Positions 26,498 through 33,457 of a DNA stretch of 39,982 nucleotides are shown piece by piece. Origin of the DNA: a virus. The number at the start of each line of letters is the position of its first letter. Positions within the stretch are counted from its first letter, which is position 1. Under the pieces are notes generated by a model. The model searched no databases, was not told the origin of the DNA, and saw only the letters and a program-made list of their open reading frames with translations. The stretch is taken from positions 1-39,982 of the IMG/VR virus record IMGVR_UViG_3300027486_000009, one strand, 5' to 3'. The position numbers were made by a program, and so were the translations under genes.

Positions 26498-26997
26498 AGT
26501 CTGTAGTCAAGAAAGCCACACCTGCCGCTATTGCTGTCCTTCGACAAGCCACAGCGATAGCGCCATTGCGTATGAAAGCATCGGATGGACTTCTTCCGTC
26601 CAACGCTCATTTGAAACAGAGTCCAACCAGCGACCATAACACTGGACTCGCTGTTGACTTAACGCATGACCCTAAGAATGGAATTGATTGTGTTGACATT
26701 TTTGAAAAACTTAAAGAAGATAAGCGTGTTAAGTACCTTATTTTCAAGGGACAAATCTGGTCTAAAGAAAAGTCCAAGTTGGGAAACAGACGGTACACTG
26801 GGACTAATGCTCATAATAAGCATCTACATATTTCTATTGAGTCTACTATGGGTTCCGATACTTCTCCATGGTTTTGGTGGTTGAATCAACCTAAGACTCT
26901 TAATCAGGTTATTGCTAGTTTGACTACAGTACCTGCAAAGAAAGCATATAAGACTGAAGTTTGTACCTGTTGCAAAGTGCACGGGGCAAAGCAATAA
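26494..26997 (+). CDS. Endolysin, M15-like zinc peptidase
   Basis: The 167-aa product carries the peptidase M15 pattern. SDHNTGLAVDL gives zinc ligands His48 and Asp55, and HLHIS gives His112. Such enzymes cut peptide bonds in peptidoglycan and release phage progeny. A preceding segment, LRMKASDGLLPS, fits the substrate-binding part. The C-terminal 20 residues hold three Cys (CTCC) after a linker, perhaps a small binding element. No signal peptide is present, so a holin is needed. The 5' end overlaps the TM protein, and the 61-aa holin-like gene follows. Confidence 0.85.
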   Translation: MKSVVKKATPAAIAVLRQATAIAPLRMKASDGLLPSNAHLKQSPTSDHNTGLAVDLTHDPKNGIDCVDIFEKLKEDKRVKYLIFKGQIWSKEKSKLGNRRYTGTNAHNKHLHISIESTMGSDTSPWFWWLNQPKTLNQVIASLTTVPAKKAYKTEVCTCCKVHGAKQ

Positions 26998-27009
26998 TAG
27001 GAGGAAATA

Positions 27010-27195
27010 ATGGAACAATTTAAGCAACTCGGACTGACATGGTTCCGTGCCGCAGCATCTGCTGCGATTGCACTGTACCTTGCTGGTGAGACAGACCTTA
27101 AGACTCTTGGCGCTGCAGCCCTTGCAGGCTTTGCTGGACCACTACTTAAGTGGCTAGACCCATCTGCTACATCCTTTGGACGTGGTTCAAAGTAA
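27010..27195 (+). CDS. Holin-like membrane protein (61 aa)
   Basis: Ribosome site AGGAGG (27000-27005) is strong. The product has two short hydrophobic segments (about 10-26 and 32-48) rich in Ala and Leu, with a polar turn GETDLKT between them and a charged end. This matches small class II holins of actinophages, which open the inner membrane for the endolysin. It is the last gene of the rightward block. Confidence 0.7.
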   Translation: MEQFKQLGLTWFRAAASAAIALYLAGETDLKTLGAAALAGFAGPLLKWLDPSATSFGRGSK

Positions 27196-27203
27196 TGATT
27201 TAA

Positions 27204-27219
27204 GGGGCCTAGCAGCCCC
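27204..27219. other. Small hairpin before the main terminator
   Basis: The arms GGGGC and GCCCC flank a six-base loop. It lies between the holin stop and the large terminator, without its own T-run. It may aid transcript end stabilisation. Confidence 0.4.
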
Positions 27220-27232
27220 ATAGACACAAGAA

Positions 27233-27268
27233 ACCCCCAGAACTGGTATCTCTACCAGAACTGGGGGT
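27233..27268. terminator. Strong bidirectional terminator between convergent blocks
   Basis: The outer arms ACCCCCAG and CTGGGGGT (8 bp), an AA/AA internal loop and inner arms CTGGTA and TACCAG (6 bp) close a TCTC loop. On the plus strand CTTTTG follows. On the minus strand TTTCTTG follows. It sits exactly where the rightward late block and the leftward block converge, so it probably stops both. Confidence 0.9.
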
Positions 27269-27274
27269 CTTTTG

Positions 27275-27649
27275 TCATTTACTGAGCGTACTTAATATAT
27301 CTTCAACCTTAATAAGGTAACCCTTACTAGGGTTGGGAGGTATGTTGCAAGTAATGGCTCTTCCCCGTGCCGTTACTGCTTGTTTTAATACCTCCGTTGG
27401 CACTATCAAGGTTGCCCCCTCCAACACGAATGCCCAGTATGCAGCCTTAGTGCTGGACAACCCTGATAGATACCAATTCTCGTTGTTATGTGACCAGCAA
27501 ACTGTTTCTATATATAGGTTGCCAGTATCTTTCCATTGCAAATCTGTCTTTACTTCTACTGTACTACCACCTGTTAGTAGTTGTTCTACTAATCCTTCTC
27601 CTGCTTGACCAACCGCTAAGTCTAAATCAAAGTCTGATAGTTTGCTCAT
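27275..27649 (-). CDS. Small PD-(D/E)XK nuclease-like protein (124 aa)
   Basis: This is the last gene of the leftward block. The product has GQAGEGLVEQLL (Glu18), then VEVKTD with the Glu32-x-Lys34 core and TGNLYIE (Glu48). That is the arrangement of PD-(D/E)XK endonucleases of the small resolvase/restriction-like type. A later segment, SGLSSTKAAYWAFVL, fits the family's substrate-side helix. It overlaps the WhiB gene by ATGA. It could cleave branched or host DNA; the target is unknown. Confidence 0.65.
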   Translation of the reverse strand: MSKLSDFDLDLAVGQAGEGLVEQLLTGGSTVEVKTDLQWKDTGNLYIETVCWSHNNENWYLSGLSSTKAAYWAFVLEGATLIVPTEVLKQAVTARGRAITCNIPPNPSKGYLIKVEDILSTLSK

Positions 27650-27912
27650 GGGTATCCTAAGTATAGTGGCTTGACCGTAATCTTTAATTTCTTTCTTAGT
27701 ACCCTGCGTTGGAACTCTGTTGTTCCACCCCAGTATCCAAATACACCATTCTTAAGTGAGTAATCTAAACACTGTTGTTTTACTTCACAGTTGTTACAGA
27801 TTTTACTAAGCCTATTAACATCTCTATATGTAGAACTACCTTCTGGTACAAAGAACTCCTCTGAGTCTACACTTCTACAATTAGGTGTGCCTTGCCAGTC
27901 TGGATACTCCAT
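27646..27912 (-). CDS. whiB: WhiB-like iron-sulfur transcription regulator
   Basis: The 88-aa product has the four-cysteine pattern of WhiB proteins: Cys12, then Cys39-x-x-Cys42 and Cys48, which bind a [4Fe-4S] cluster. The signature turn reads GYWGG (59-63), followed by a basic tail RRVLRKKLK that can bind DNA. WhiB proteins are essentially confined to Actinobacteria and their phages, and work with sigma factor region 4. It sits among other regulators (sigma-like protein, FmdB-like ribbon). This is the strongest host indicator in the window. Confidence 0.95.
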   Translation of the reverse strand: MEYPDWQGTPNCRSVDSEEFFVPEGSSTYRDVNRLSKICNNCEVKQQCLDYSLKNGVFGYWGGTTEFQRRVLRKKLKITVKPLYLGYP

Positions 27913-28046
27913 TAGAACTCAAATGCTAAATACCAAAAACCAAGTTCTAAACTTACATAATATTTACATACATTAAAGCCTAACCCAAATCCTGAGTTAC
28001 GACCAAATGTTAACCACTTATTCCTACCTACTTTTTTTGCTGCCAT
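27912..28046 (-). CDS. Small conserved protein (44 aa)
   Basis: I choose ATG 28046 because AGGAGG lies seven bases upstream, and because the longer frame back to 28157 runs across the FmdB-like gene. The product begins MAAKKVGRNKW and has a Gly/Tyr/Phe-rich segment (GRNSGFGLGFN, LGFWYLAFEF). It looks membrane-associating or beta-rich. It overlaps WhiB by TAATG. Function unknown. Confidence 0.6.
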   Translation of the reverse strand: MAAKKVGRNKWLTFGRNSGFGLGFNVCKYYVSLELGFWYLAFEF

Positions 28047-28047
28047 T

Positions 28048-28209
28048 CTATCCTCCTGTTGAGTAGAAGCCTGAACCATTGAACTTGACTGCTGGTGCTG
28101 ACCATATACGCTGCATTCTTTCACCACAAGTTGAGCAGGCTGGGGGTATATTTTCATTTACTTCGATTACATCTGAACAACAAGTACATTTAAAATCAAA
28201 GAGTGGCAT
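28048..28209 (-). CDS. FmdB-like zinc-ribbon protein (53 aa)
   Basis: The product starts MPLFDFKCTCC and continues with PPACSTCGERM. Paired cysteines (Cys8/Cys10-11 and Cys25/Cys28) form a zinc ribbon. The C-terminal KFNGSGFYSTGG is the hallmark end of FmdB-type regulatory proteins. Its stop almost touches the next ATG, and its ATG overlaps the preceding TAA, so it is part of the tight chain. The family's biochemical role is poorly defined; regulation by nucleic-acid binding is the usual proposal. Confidence 0.8.
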   Translation of the reverse strand: MPLFDFKCTCCSDVIEVNENIPPACSTCGERMQRIWSAPAVKFNGSGFYSTGG

Positions 28210-28457
28210 TAGTAATTGTCCTCGTTCTTTGGGTAAGGGAGTGTGACCATTGACCCACAGTTAGTGCACTCTCCATCAAGGAAATAAAAGCATATCTCAC
28301 CCTCGTCAAATGCAACAAGCGCATGAAATACATCCCCTCCACATATGCAAACATCTCCAATAGATTCTCCTCGCAAATCCATAGCGTGTGAGTAATCCGT
28401 TGGGTGTAATAACTCTCTGATTTCTTTAACATTATCACTCTCCTGATTCGTCATCAT
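28209..28457 (-). CDS. Zinc-binding conserved protein (82 aa)
   Basis: The product has DLRGESIGDVCICGGDVFHALVAF near the middle and GECTNCGS later, giving a CxC...CxxC arrangement likely to bind zinc. It resembles a small protein often found in actinophages. The start is uncertain between ATG 28457 and ATG 28454; both lie within the 3' end of the sigma-like gene (23-base overlap). Function unknown. Confidence 0.7.
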   Translation of the reverse strand: MMTNQESDNVKEIRELLHPTDYSHAMDLRGESIGDVCICGGDVFHALVAFDEGEICFYFLDGECTNCGSMVTLPYPKNEDNY

Positions 28458-29079
28458 CTGCCTCTACTAAAGTATCTTCTTCAATGTATGGCCTTTGCCC
28501 GCCGATGTTCCTAATCAAACTACTGATTGCCCGCTTTACTTTCATCCGTGCACCATCTGCTGTGGTAGATAGTTCATCTGCTAAGTCACTCCACTCAACA
28601 TTTTCTGCTGAGTATTTAATACGAAGCACATTTTGTTTTGCATCTGATAATCTGTAGTAAGCAGTGGCTATATCTGAACGCAGCACTAGCCAGTTATTAG
28701 TATCGTTGCTCTCACCTTTAGAAAATTTGTAGTTTAAATCTTTAATTGCTACTGGAATCTCATATGATTCTGCAATGATGGATGGTAAGAAAGCCTCAAT
28801 GACTGATGGGTTGTAGTAATACAAGTCAAGTATTTCATACCCAATCTTTCTAGCCTTTTCTTTTTCGCAGTACTTGATGGCTGCATTGCGTAGAGACCTG
28901 GCTATTAACTTATCTTTATCTTTCTGTTCTAACTCTGACCACTCTTTGTATTTTTGGGGATGAGAAACAAACCACAACCACAGTACTTGTTTTATATCTG
29001 ACTGCTCAGTTATAGGGTACTTGCGGTGGTACTCAACAGCAAGGGCTGCTACCATGGTTTCGTAGTCATCTAAATACAT
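28435..29079 (-). CDS. Sigma-factor region-4-like protein (214 aa)
   Basis: The C-terminal part (about residues 140-195) reads as a helix-turn-helix of sigma-70 region 4: RLSDAKQNVLRIKY, WSDLADELSTTADGARMKVK, RAISSLIRNIGG. The N-terminal half is helical without clear region-2 features. Many phages use such proteins to steer host RNA polymerase. Paired with WhiB, which contacts region 4 in hosts, it may redirect transcription. The acidic C-terminal tail (EEDTLVEADDDESGE) is unusual. A plain HTH regulator is the alternative. Confidence 0.6.
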   Translation of the reverse strand: MYLDDYETMVAALAVEYHRKYPITEQSDIKQVLWLWFVSHPQKYKEWSELEQKDKDKLIARSLRNAAIKYCEKEKARKIGYEILDLYYYNPSVIEAFLPSIIAESYEIPVAIKDLNYKFSKGESNDTNNWLVLRSDIATAYYRLSDAKQNVLRIKYSAENVEWSDLADELSTTADGARMKVKRAISSLIRNIGGQRPYIEEDTLVEADDDESGE

Positions 29080-29083
29080 TAGA

Positions 29084-29368
29084 TTATTTCATGCCTTCCC
29101 ACTGTCCTCTTTGCACCAATAGTCCGATTATTGCATAGTTTGCTAAGTCAATGAGGGAATCCTGTATAGATTCGTAGTTGGGCGTGTCGTTTTTTTTATA
29201 GTAAAGATTCTCTAACCGTTCCATCTTGTCATGCATACGGACAAGCAAGCCATTCATTGCCCCGCCTGGGGCATTGGATATATTTAACGGCCCATAGTCT
29301 GCATGTTTACGTATCATAATAACACGCAGTTCTTTTAGAATATCCTCAAAGTCATTCGGGTCTTTCAC
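29084..29368 (-). CDS. Nmad1/DUF1599-like protein
   Basis: The start is GTG 29368 with AAGGAG seven bases upstream. The product has RKHADYGPLNISN, then an R..DK..RL.NL helix and a C-terminal DSLIDLANYAIIGLLVQRG. This matches the nucleotide-modification-associated domain 1 (DUF1599), a MazG-like all-alpha fold linked to nucleotide pools or modified bases in phages. The partner base-modifying enzyme is not seen here. The upstream gene overlaps by 17 bases. Confidence 0.75.
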   Translation of the reverse strand: MKDPNDFEDILKELRVIMIRKHADYGPLNISNAPGGAMNGLLVRMHDKMERLENLYYKKNDTPNYESIQDSLIDLANYAIIGLLVQRGQWEGMK

Positions 29369-29666
29369 TGAGTATCTCCTTAGTTTCAGTGTCGAAGTTG
29401 TACATTGCTTCCGCTACTAATAGTTCTTCAATGGTCTCATTACCATTGCCTGTAACTGATGCCACTATAACTGTGGCTATCATGGTCAGCATTTTATGTG
29501 CCATTACTGGGTCTTTTGGAATCATATCTGCCACATCACCTAGTGCATTGAGTAAGTCAAGCCCTTGCCTATCTGATATAGGTAAACCTATAAGCCGTGG
29601 ATGGTCTTTAATAAAATTCCATACATTATCTTCATTTGACATTGAGGCACTTGGCGATTCGTTCAT
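29352..29666 (-). CDS. Unknown helical protein (104 aa)
   Basis: The product has FIKDHPRLIGLPISD and a hydrophobic helix MAHKMLTMIATVIVASVTG at about 61-79 that could be membrane-touching or buried. The start could be ATG 29666 (AAGGAG 12 bases upstream) or ATG 29642. It overlaps both neighbours. I do not recognise a family. Confidence 0.55.
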   Translation of the reverse strand: MNESPSASMSNEDNVWNFIKDHPRLIGLPISDRQGLDLLNALGDVADMIPKDPVMAHKMLTMIATVIVASVTGNGNETIEELLVAEAMYNFDTETKEILSERPE

Positions 29667-30264
29667 TGATAAAGTCTACTCCTTCTTTATGCACGATACT
29701 GTTTACATCGTGGCCTTCTGGCATTTGAATTATATTTACATTGCCTAACTCTTTACCTATTTTCTTACCGAACTCTAACCCTGGGCCATCGCCATCTGCT
29801 AATACAATTACTGTATCAAAATCATCTAGGATTCTTGTATAGAATGGCTTCCAATTGTTTGCACCTGGAATACCTACGGCTGGATGTTTAGTCTTAACAC
29901 TTAGGGTAATACAATCTATTTCACCTTCAGTAACACAGATGTAATTTGATGCTGTGAGTACTACTTGTGCATTGAACATGCTGGTCTTAGCACCTGGCAT
30001 GCCCATATACTTTGGGTCTGCCCCATTCATTGACCTGAATCTGATATCTACCACGCCTGAGGGCGTGATGTATGGGATGACTAACCTATCTGAGTACTGC
30101 TCATGACCTGGAAGAGCGTCCTTTACTACCCCCAAGTGGAAGTTCCGAGCCTCGTCTACCGAGAGATTGCGTGTTGCTAGGTACTCTTCTGCTAAGTGTA
30201 TTTGGTTTGCGTACTGGTTCGCTGCCTGTAAGAGAAATTGCCTGTGCGAATTTGATAGCCTCAC
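29632..30264 (-). CDS. Primase TOPRIM-domain protein (C-terminal part of split DnaG-like primase)
   Basis: The 210-aa product has the RNA-polymerase and TOPRIM parts of a DnaG-like primase. It begins with a linker helix, then LPGHEQYSDRLVIPYI and RFRSMNGADPKY. The TOPRIM motifs follow: VTEGEIDC (catalytic Glu113), GIPGANNW and VLADGDG (Asp157, Asp159). It starts at GTG 30264, preceded by AAGGAGG at suitable spacing. It overlaps the zinc-finger gene by 164 bases in another frame. The neighbouring helicase-like and resolvase-like genes form the replication group. Confidence 0.8.
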   Translation of the reverse strand: MRLSNSHRQFLLQAANQYANQIHLAEEYLATRNLSVDEARNFHLGVVKDALPGHEQYSDRLVIPYITPSGVVDIRFRSMNGADPKYMGMPGAKTSMFNAQVVLTASNYICVTEGEIDCITLSVKTKHPAVGIPGANNWKPFYTRILDDFDTVIVLADGDGPGLEFGKKIGKELGNVNIIQMPEGHDVNSIVHKEGVDFINERIAKCLNVK

Positions 30265-30481
30265 GATATGTGCCTCCTTCTTTTTCTATAATTAAATCGT
30301 ATACATCTCCACTTACACCACAGCCATGGCATTTGAATCTACCTTCATCAAAGTTTATACCTGCTGATGCATGACCATCATCGTGGAATGGACATTTAAT
30401 TTTGCGCCAACCGTTGCCCTCTGGTGGCACGGTTGCGCCGATGTATCTTAAGTAATCTGCAATATTATGTTTCTCGTCCAC
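30101..30481 (-). CDS. Primase zinc-finger protein (N-terminal part of split DnaG-like primase)
   Basis: The product carries the CHC2 zinc finger: KCPFHDDGHAS (Cys30, His33) and FKCHGCGVSGDVYDLI (Cys51, Cys54), which reads primer start sites. After TYREAIKFAQ it continues as a Ser/Arg-rich tail with no primase character, because the true continuation lies in the frame of the TOPRIM gene. Either two polypeptides are made, or a +1 frameshift joins them. It overlaps the resolvase-like gene upstream by 17 bases. Confidence 0.8.
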   Translation of the reverse strand: MDEKHNIADYLRYIGATVPPEGNGWRKIKCPFHDDGHASAGINFDEGRFKCHGCGVSGDVYDLIIEKEGGTYREAIKFAQAISLTGSEPVRKPNTLSRRVPSNTQSLGRRGSELPLGGSKGRSSRS

Positions 30482-30818
30482 GCATAGCCTGCTTAACTAA
30501 ATCCAGCCATACTTTGGCTGGCATTGTGCAATACCATTCATCAACATTCTTAGTTCCTTTTTTCTTATGGAGGACAACACCTGTCCAACCTTGGTCGTTA
30601 ATCATTTCTATTTCTAGTTCTTTAACCCAAGTGCTAAGGTCTAACTTAATATGGTTCTTAACTTCTATAGTTACTCCATTGACTCCTGCTATGTCGCCTT
30701 TGTCTAGGTGACTGCCCGCAATTCTGCGTTCCGCATATGGAAAACCATTTTCTTTTAACCAATTAACTGCTGGGATTTCTCCGCCTTGTGTACCCTTGCG
30801 CTTGGCTGCACTACTCAT
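30465..30818 (-). CDS. Holliday-junction-resolvase-like nuclease (117 aa)
   Basis: The product has FPYAERRIAGSHLDKGDIAG with Asp42, then VTIEVKNH with Glu52 and Lys54, the PD-(D/E)XK core. A following hydrophobic-Trp helix (LSTWVKELEIEM) and GVVLHKKKG complete the pattern of phage resolvase-like nucleases. Such enzymes cut branched intermediates before packaging. TAATG coupling joins it to the helicase gene upstream. Specificity is inferred. Confidence 0.7.
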   Translation of the reverse strand: MSSAAKRKGTQGGEIPAVNWLKENGFPYAERRIAGSHLDKGDIAGVNGVTIEVKNHIKLDLSTWVKELEIEMINDQGWTGVVLHKKKGTKNVDEWYCTMPAKVWLDLVKQAMRGRET

Positions 30819-31633
30819 TAGTCTATTATTCCTTCTTGTTGGTATCTAACCGCTACATCTTCTAAGTACATAGACTCTGGATTAAACGAGAGAGTAACAT
30901 AGTTACTACCTGTTTGGTCTGCTCGCCCATATCTATTCTTAACTGGGGCTACACATAGGTATGTGTCTTCGCCCTGTTTCATCTGTCCGATAGTTAGAAC
31001 CATTGCTGGAATTTGATTGACCATACCTTGCACTGCACTGCGTGGCTGACATGGATAACCATCAAAGCCTTCTTTGGTATGGTGTAGTACTAATACTGCT
31101 GCGTTGGTATCTCTGGCTAGGTATTTAAGTTCTTTCATAACTGCACGCATTGCGCCGAACTCATCATATCCATCCATTGCCACATCCATAAGATTGTCTA
31201 CAACAATAAGCGTTGGACTCTTACCCCATACAGTTTCAAAGGCTGAGACTTCATCATCTAAGTCTTTAAGTGTAGGGCTAGATTCAAACGACCAGAACAA
31301 ATGATTGTTTAGTTGTAGTATCTCATGTGATTTTGTTGGATTGTTTTTAAGTAACAGTTCTGCTGCTGACTGGGGCATTTTGCCCGTCATTGCAATCAAA
31401 CGCATAGCCATAGTATGTGCATTGGTATCTGCTGAAAAGTAAAGTGTAGGATGTTTTGTTTTCACAGCAATAGCCAATGCAACTGATGACTTACCTGCAC
31501 CTGGAGTGCCTGCAACTACAGTTACCTCTGCTCTACGCAGAATAATTCCTGCTCTTTCAAACGCCGCAAAGGCAGGCGGGAGTGGTTCTCCGCCTACCTC
31601 TGCTTTGTTTATAGAGCGTCTAAGTGTTTTCAC
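30818..31633 (-). CDS. RecA-fold helicase/ATPase (DnaB-like)
   Basis: The 271-aa product has Walker A AGTPGAGKSS (about 41-50; Lys48), Walker B TLIVVDNL (Asp146) and a later VLVLHHTKEG segment typical of DnaB/KaiC-type ATPases. PVKNRYGR near residue 230 fits the arginine-finger region. There is no N-terminal primase-binding domain, so it is shorter than DnaB. Start GTG overlaps the previous TGA (GTGA). It probably unwinds the replication fork with the split primase. Confidence 0.8.
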   Translation of the reverse strand: MKTLRRSINKAEVGGEPLPPAFAAFERAGIILRRAEVTVVAGTPGAGKSSVALAIAVKTKHPTLYFSADTNAHTMAMRLIAMTGKMPQSAAELLLKNNPTKSHEILQLNNHLFWSFESSPTLKDLDDEVSAFETVWGKSPTLIVVDNLMDVAMDGYDEFGAMRAVMKELKYLARDTNAAVLVLHHTKEGFDGYPCQPRSAVQGMVNQIPAMVLTIGQMKQGEDTYLCVAPVKNRYGRADQTGSNYVTLSFNPESMYLEDVAVRYQQEGIID

Positions 31634-32103
31634 TTAATCTGTTCTGGTACGAATGTGTTCCATTCTGGTGATTGAATGACAACATATTGATTCTTACACT
31701 TGTCGAATGCACCCTTCGGTGCACCGCAGAAGTAACCCTTGTATGGCTTTCCGTCTTTACCCATACCTTGGATTGCTGTCATCTTTCCGTGTGCGCATGC
31801 ACGACCACCAATGTTTGACACTGGTACTGATGCTGGCTGTGTATATTCTTGGGCAGGAACTGATGTTCCCCCTAGTGTGTCAATGATATTGCCACCTAGT
31901 GCTGCTGCTACTGACTGTGTTGACATTGCTGGTGCTGATGCACCACGCACTGCCGACTCCAGTTCCTGTGCTGCTGATGCGATTGCATGTACTGATAGTG
32001 CAACAACTTGGTCTAGTTCCTCGCCGCTTTCTGCTCGGACTGTTACCAAACTACCTGCTGCTGTCTTAACTGTGATACTGATGGGTGCTTCTGTGCTAGG
32101 CAC
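31630..32103 (-). CDS. Zn-binding protein with CAHGKM motif (157 aa)
   Basis: I choose GTG 32103 because AAGGAG lies six bases upstream; a longer frame to 32133 lacks this. The N-terminal half is beta-rich, then an Ala/Ser-rich linker. The C-terminal part has CAHGKMTAIQGMGKDGKP and FCGAPKGAFDKCK, which look like a Cys/His zinc site. I recognise this C-terminal pattern from actinophage replication regions. It could be a single-strand DNA binding or annealing partner of the exonuclease before it; that is inference. Confidence 0.65.
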   Translation of the reverse strand: MPSTEAPISITVKTAAGSLVTVRAESGEELDQVVALSVHAIASAAQELESAVRGASAPAMSTQSVAAALGGNIIDTLGGTSVPAQEYTQPASVPVSNIGGRACAHGKMTAIQGMGKDGKPYKGYFCGAPKGAFDKCKNQYVVIQSPEWNTFVPEQIK

Positions 32104-32878
32104 TATCTTCTCCTTGCTCAAATGGAGTAGCAAGACCCTTCTGGTCTCGCCACTTTCTTACTTTCATTGCAAACTGTACACCTTTCCATCCTTCTTTGAT
32201 GTCAACCCATACTAGTTTGCAAGTTCCTGTCCCTGCTGGGGCATGAATTATAATTGCCTTGTCTTTGTTGATGTCGCCCCACTTACCACGGGTTCCCGTG
32301 TCAGGCATGTACGGGGACCCGTTTGCATAGATTGCTAACTGCATAGAAATATTATTTGGGTGGTCAATACGACCTGTCTTTAAGTCTGCAATGAATCGTT
32401 CACCATTGTATTCAACAACTCTATCTGGTGTGCCTGCAATTTTATACTTGTCTAGCACTGTGAATTGCTCAATGTAAATTTTAGTTAAAATCTTTGTTGC
32501 TTGTTCGTAGGCTTTGATATCTCCCATCCATTGTTCTGGGAATACACCTAACTCTAAACCTAAGTCTAGTTTTTCTGTTAGTGCATGGATTGCTGTGCCG
32601 ATTGTTGCTGCTTTACTAGCACCTGCTACTTCCATTGCTTCTTCAATGTATGCGTTGACTAACTTGTTGTTATCTCCTGCTACACCAATGGCTAATAATA
32701 TATCTGGCCTGCTTGTTAAACCTATTGCAGCCATACGCATTTTCCATGCTGTTAATGCAGAGGCATCATCTAAACTATTAGCAATGGTGGTTGCGCGAGT
32801 ATAAGCAATTGCTTTGCCACCTTTGGGTGGAATAATTAATGGTCGTCCGTATCTATCTCTTTCGATTTCTGTTGGCAT
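32096..32878 (-). CDS. RecB/Cas4-like exonuclease
   Basis: The 260-aa product has the full RecB-type nuclease motif set: GTAIHAL (His98), AGTPDRVVEYNG (Asp152), FIADLKTGR (Asp165, Lys167) and ISMQLAIYA (Gln180). This is a PD-(D/E)XK exonuclease that makes single-strand ends for recombination. Ribosome site AGGAG precedes its ATG. A 130-base leader with inverted repeats separates it from the previous gene, so it may begin a sub-operon with the replication genes. Confidence 0.85.
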   Translation of the reverse strand: MPTEIERDRYGRPLIIPPKGGKAIAYTRATTIANSLDDASALTAWKMRMAAIGLTSRPDILLAIGVAGDNNKLVNAYIEEAMEVAGASKAATIGTAIHALTEKLDLGLELGVFPEQWMGDIKAYEQATKILTKIYIEQFTVLDKYKIAGTPDRVVEYNGERFIADLKTGRIDHPNNISMQLAIYANGSPYMPDTGTRGKWGDINKDKAIIIHAPAGTGTCKLVWVDIKEGWKGVQFAMKVRKWRDQKGLATPFEQGEDSA

Positions 32879-33008
32879 TACTCTCCTAGTTAATTAGAGT
32901 CCCGTGTTCGCAGATGGCGGGACCACCCATCCCCAAGTCTAACACATGGTAGAAATGAACAAACATCCACATGTTAGATAGCGACTATCTGGTTCTTTAA
33001 GAGAGGCC
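32879..33008 (-). promoter_or_regulatory. Inverted-repeat-rich leader upstream of the replication genes
   Basis: This 130-base gap contains three inverted repeats. GTCCCG/CGGGAC lies at 32899-32923. TCTAACACATGG/CCACATGTTAGA lies at 32938-32978 (7 bp, two mismatches, 3 bp). AGATAG-CGA-CTATCT lies at 32976-32990, overlapping the second. Such a layout suggests an operator or attenuator controlling the exonuclease-to-nuclease genes. No clear promoter hexamers could be fixed. Confidence 0.45.
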
Positions 33009-33449
33009 CTACTCTCTTTCGATGTTGCTTACATTTACATCTTGGTCTTGAATATCTAAGTCGTAGCCGCTGACTTCGATATTATCTCTAATGATATCTT
33101 CTGCTTCTTCTGCCGAGGTAGCCTTGATATCAGTTACTGTAACTGTAATCTCTACAGTTGCAGACCAAGTTGTGGTAAGCATGTCTGAACCAATTGATTC
33201 AAGCAATGCGTTAACCTCATCGCGTGTAACAGTTGTTTCATCTTCATCAACAGAACCATCAAATGCTTCTGTAAAGTAAGCATGTACTTCATTGCGTACC
33301 TTGACTAGTTTTCTGTATGATTCTTGTGCTTCAGTAGATACTGCATCTAGCCTGCGCTTAGTTGCAATGTCTGTCTTAATTAGTTCCTTCAATGATTCTT
33401 CAGTGAAGTTGTAGGTTGTGCCGTCTACTGTGATTGGATTTAGGTACAC
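33009..33449 (-). CDS. Unknown protein with coiled coil (146 aa)
   Basis: GTG 33449 is preceded by AAGGAG at five bases. The N-terminal region (YNFTEESLKELIKTD) is followed by a long charged helix and a beta segment rich in Thr/Val (SATVEITVTVTDI). The C-terminus is acidic. I recognise no family. It precedes the leader at 32879 and probably ends the upstream transcription group. Confidence 0.65.
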   Translation of the reverse strand: MYLNPITVDGTTYNFTEESLKELIKTDIATKRRLDAVSTEAQESYRKLVKVRNEVHAYFTEAFDGSVDEDETTVTRDEVNALLESIGSDMLTTTWSATVEITVTVTDIKATSAEEAEDIIRDNIEVSGYDLDIQDQDVNVSNIERE

Positions 33450-33457
33450 GATTCTCC

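Noticed and set aside
27912-28157. 81-aa frame as a single gene
   Set aside because: It runs across the FmdB-like gene in another frame. The AGGAGG before ATG 28046 supports the shorter 44-aa gene.
28196-28438. 80-aa frame overlapping the zinc-binding 82-aa gene
   Set aside because: The neighbouring frame has the CxC...CxxC pattern and an exact TAATG junction with the FmdB-like gene; this one has neither.
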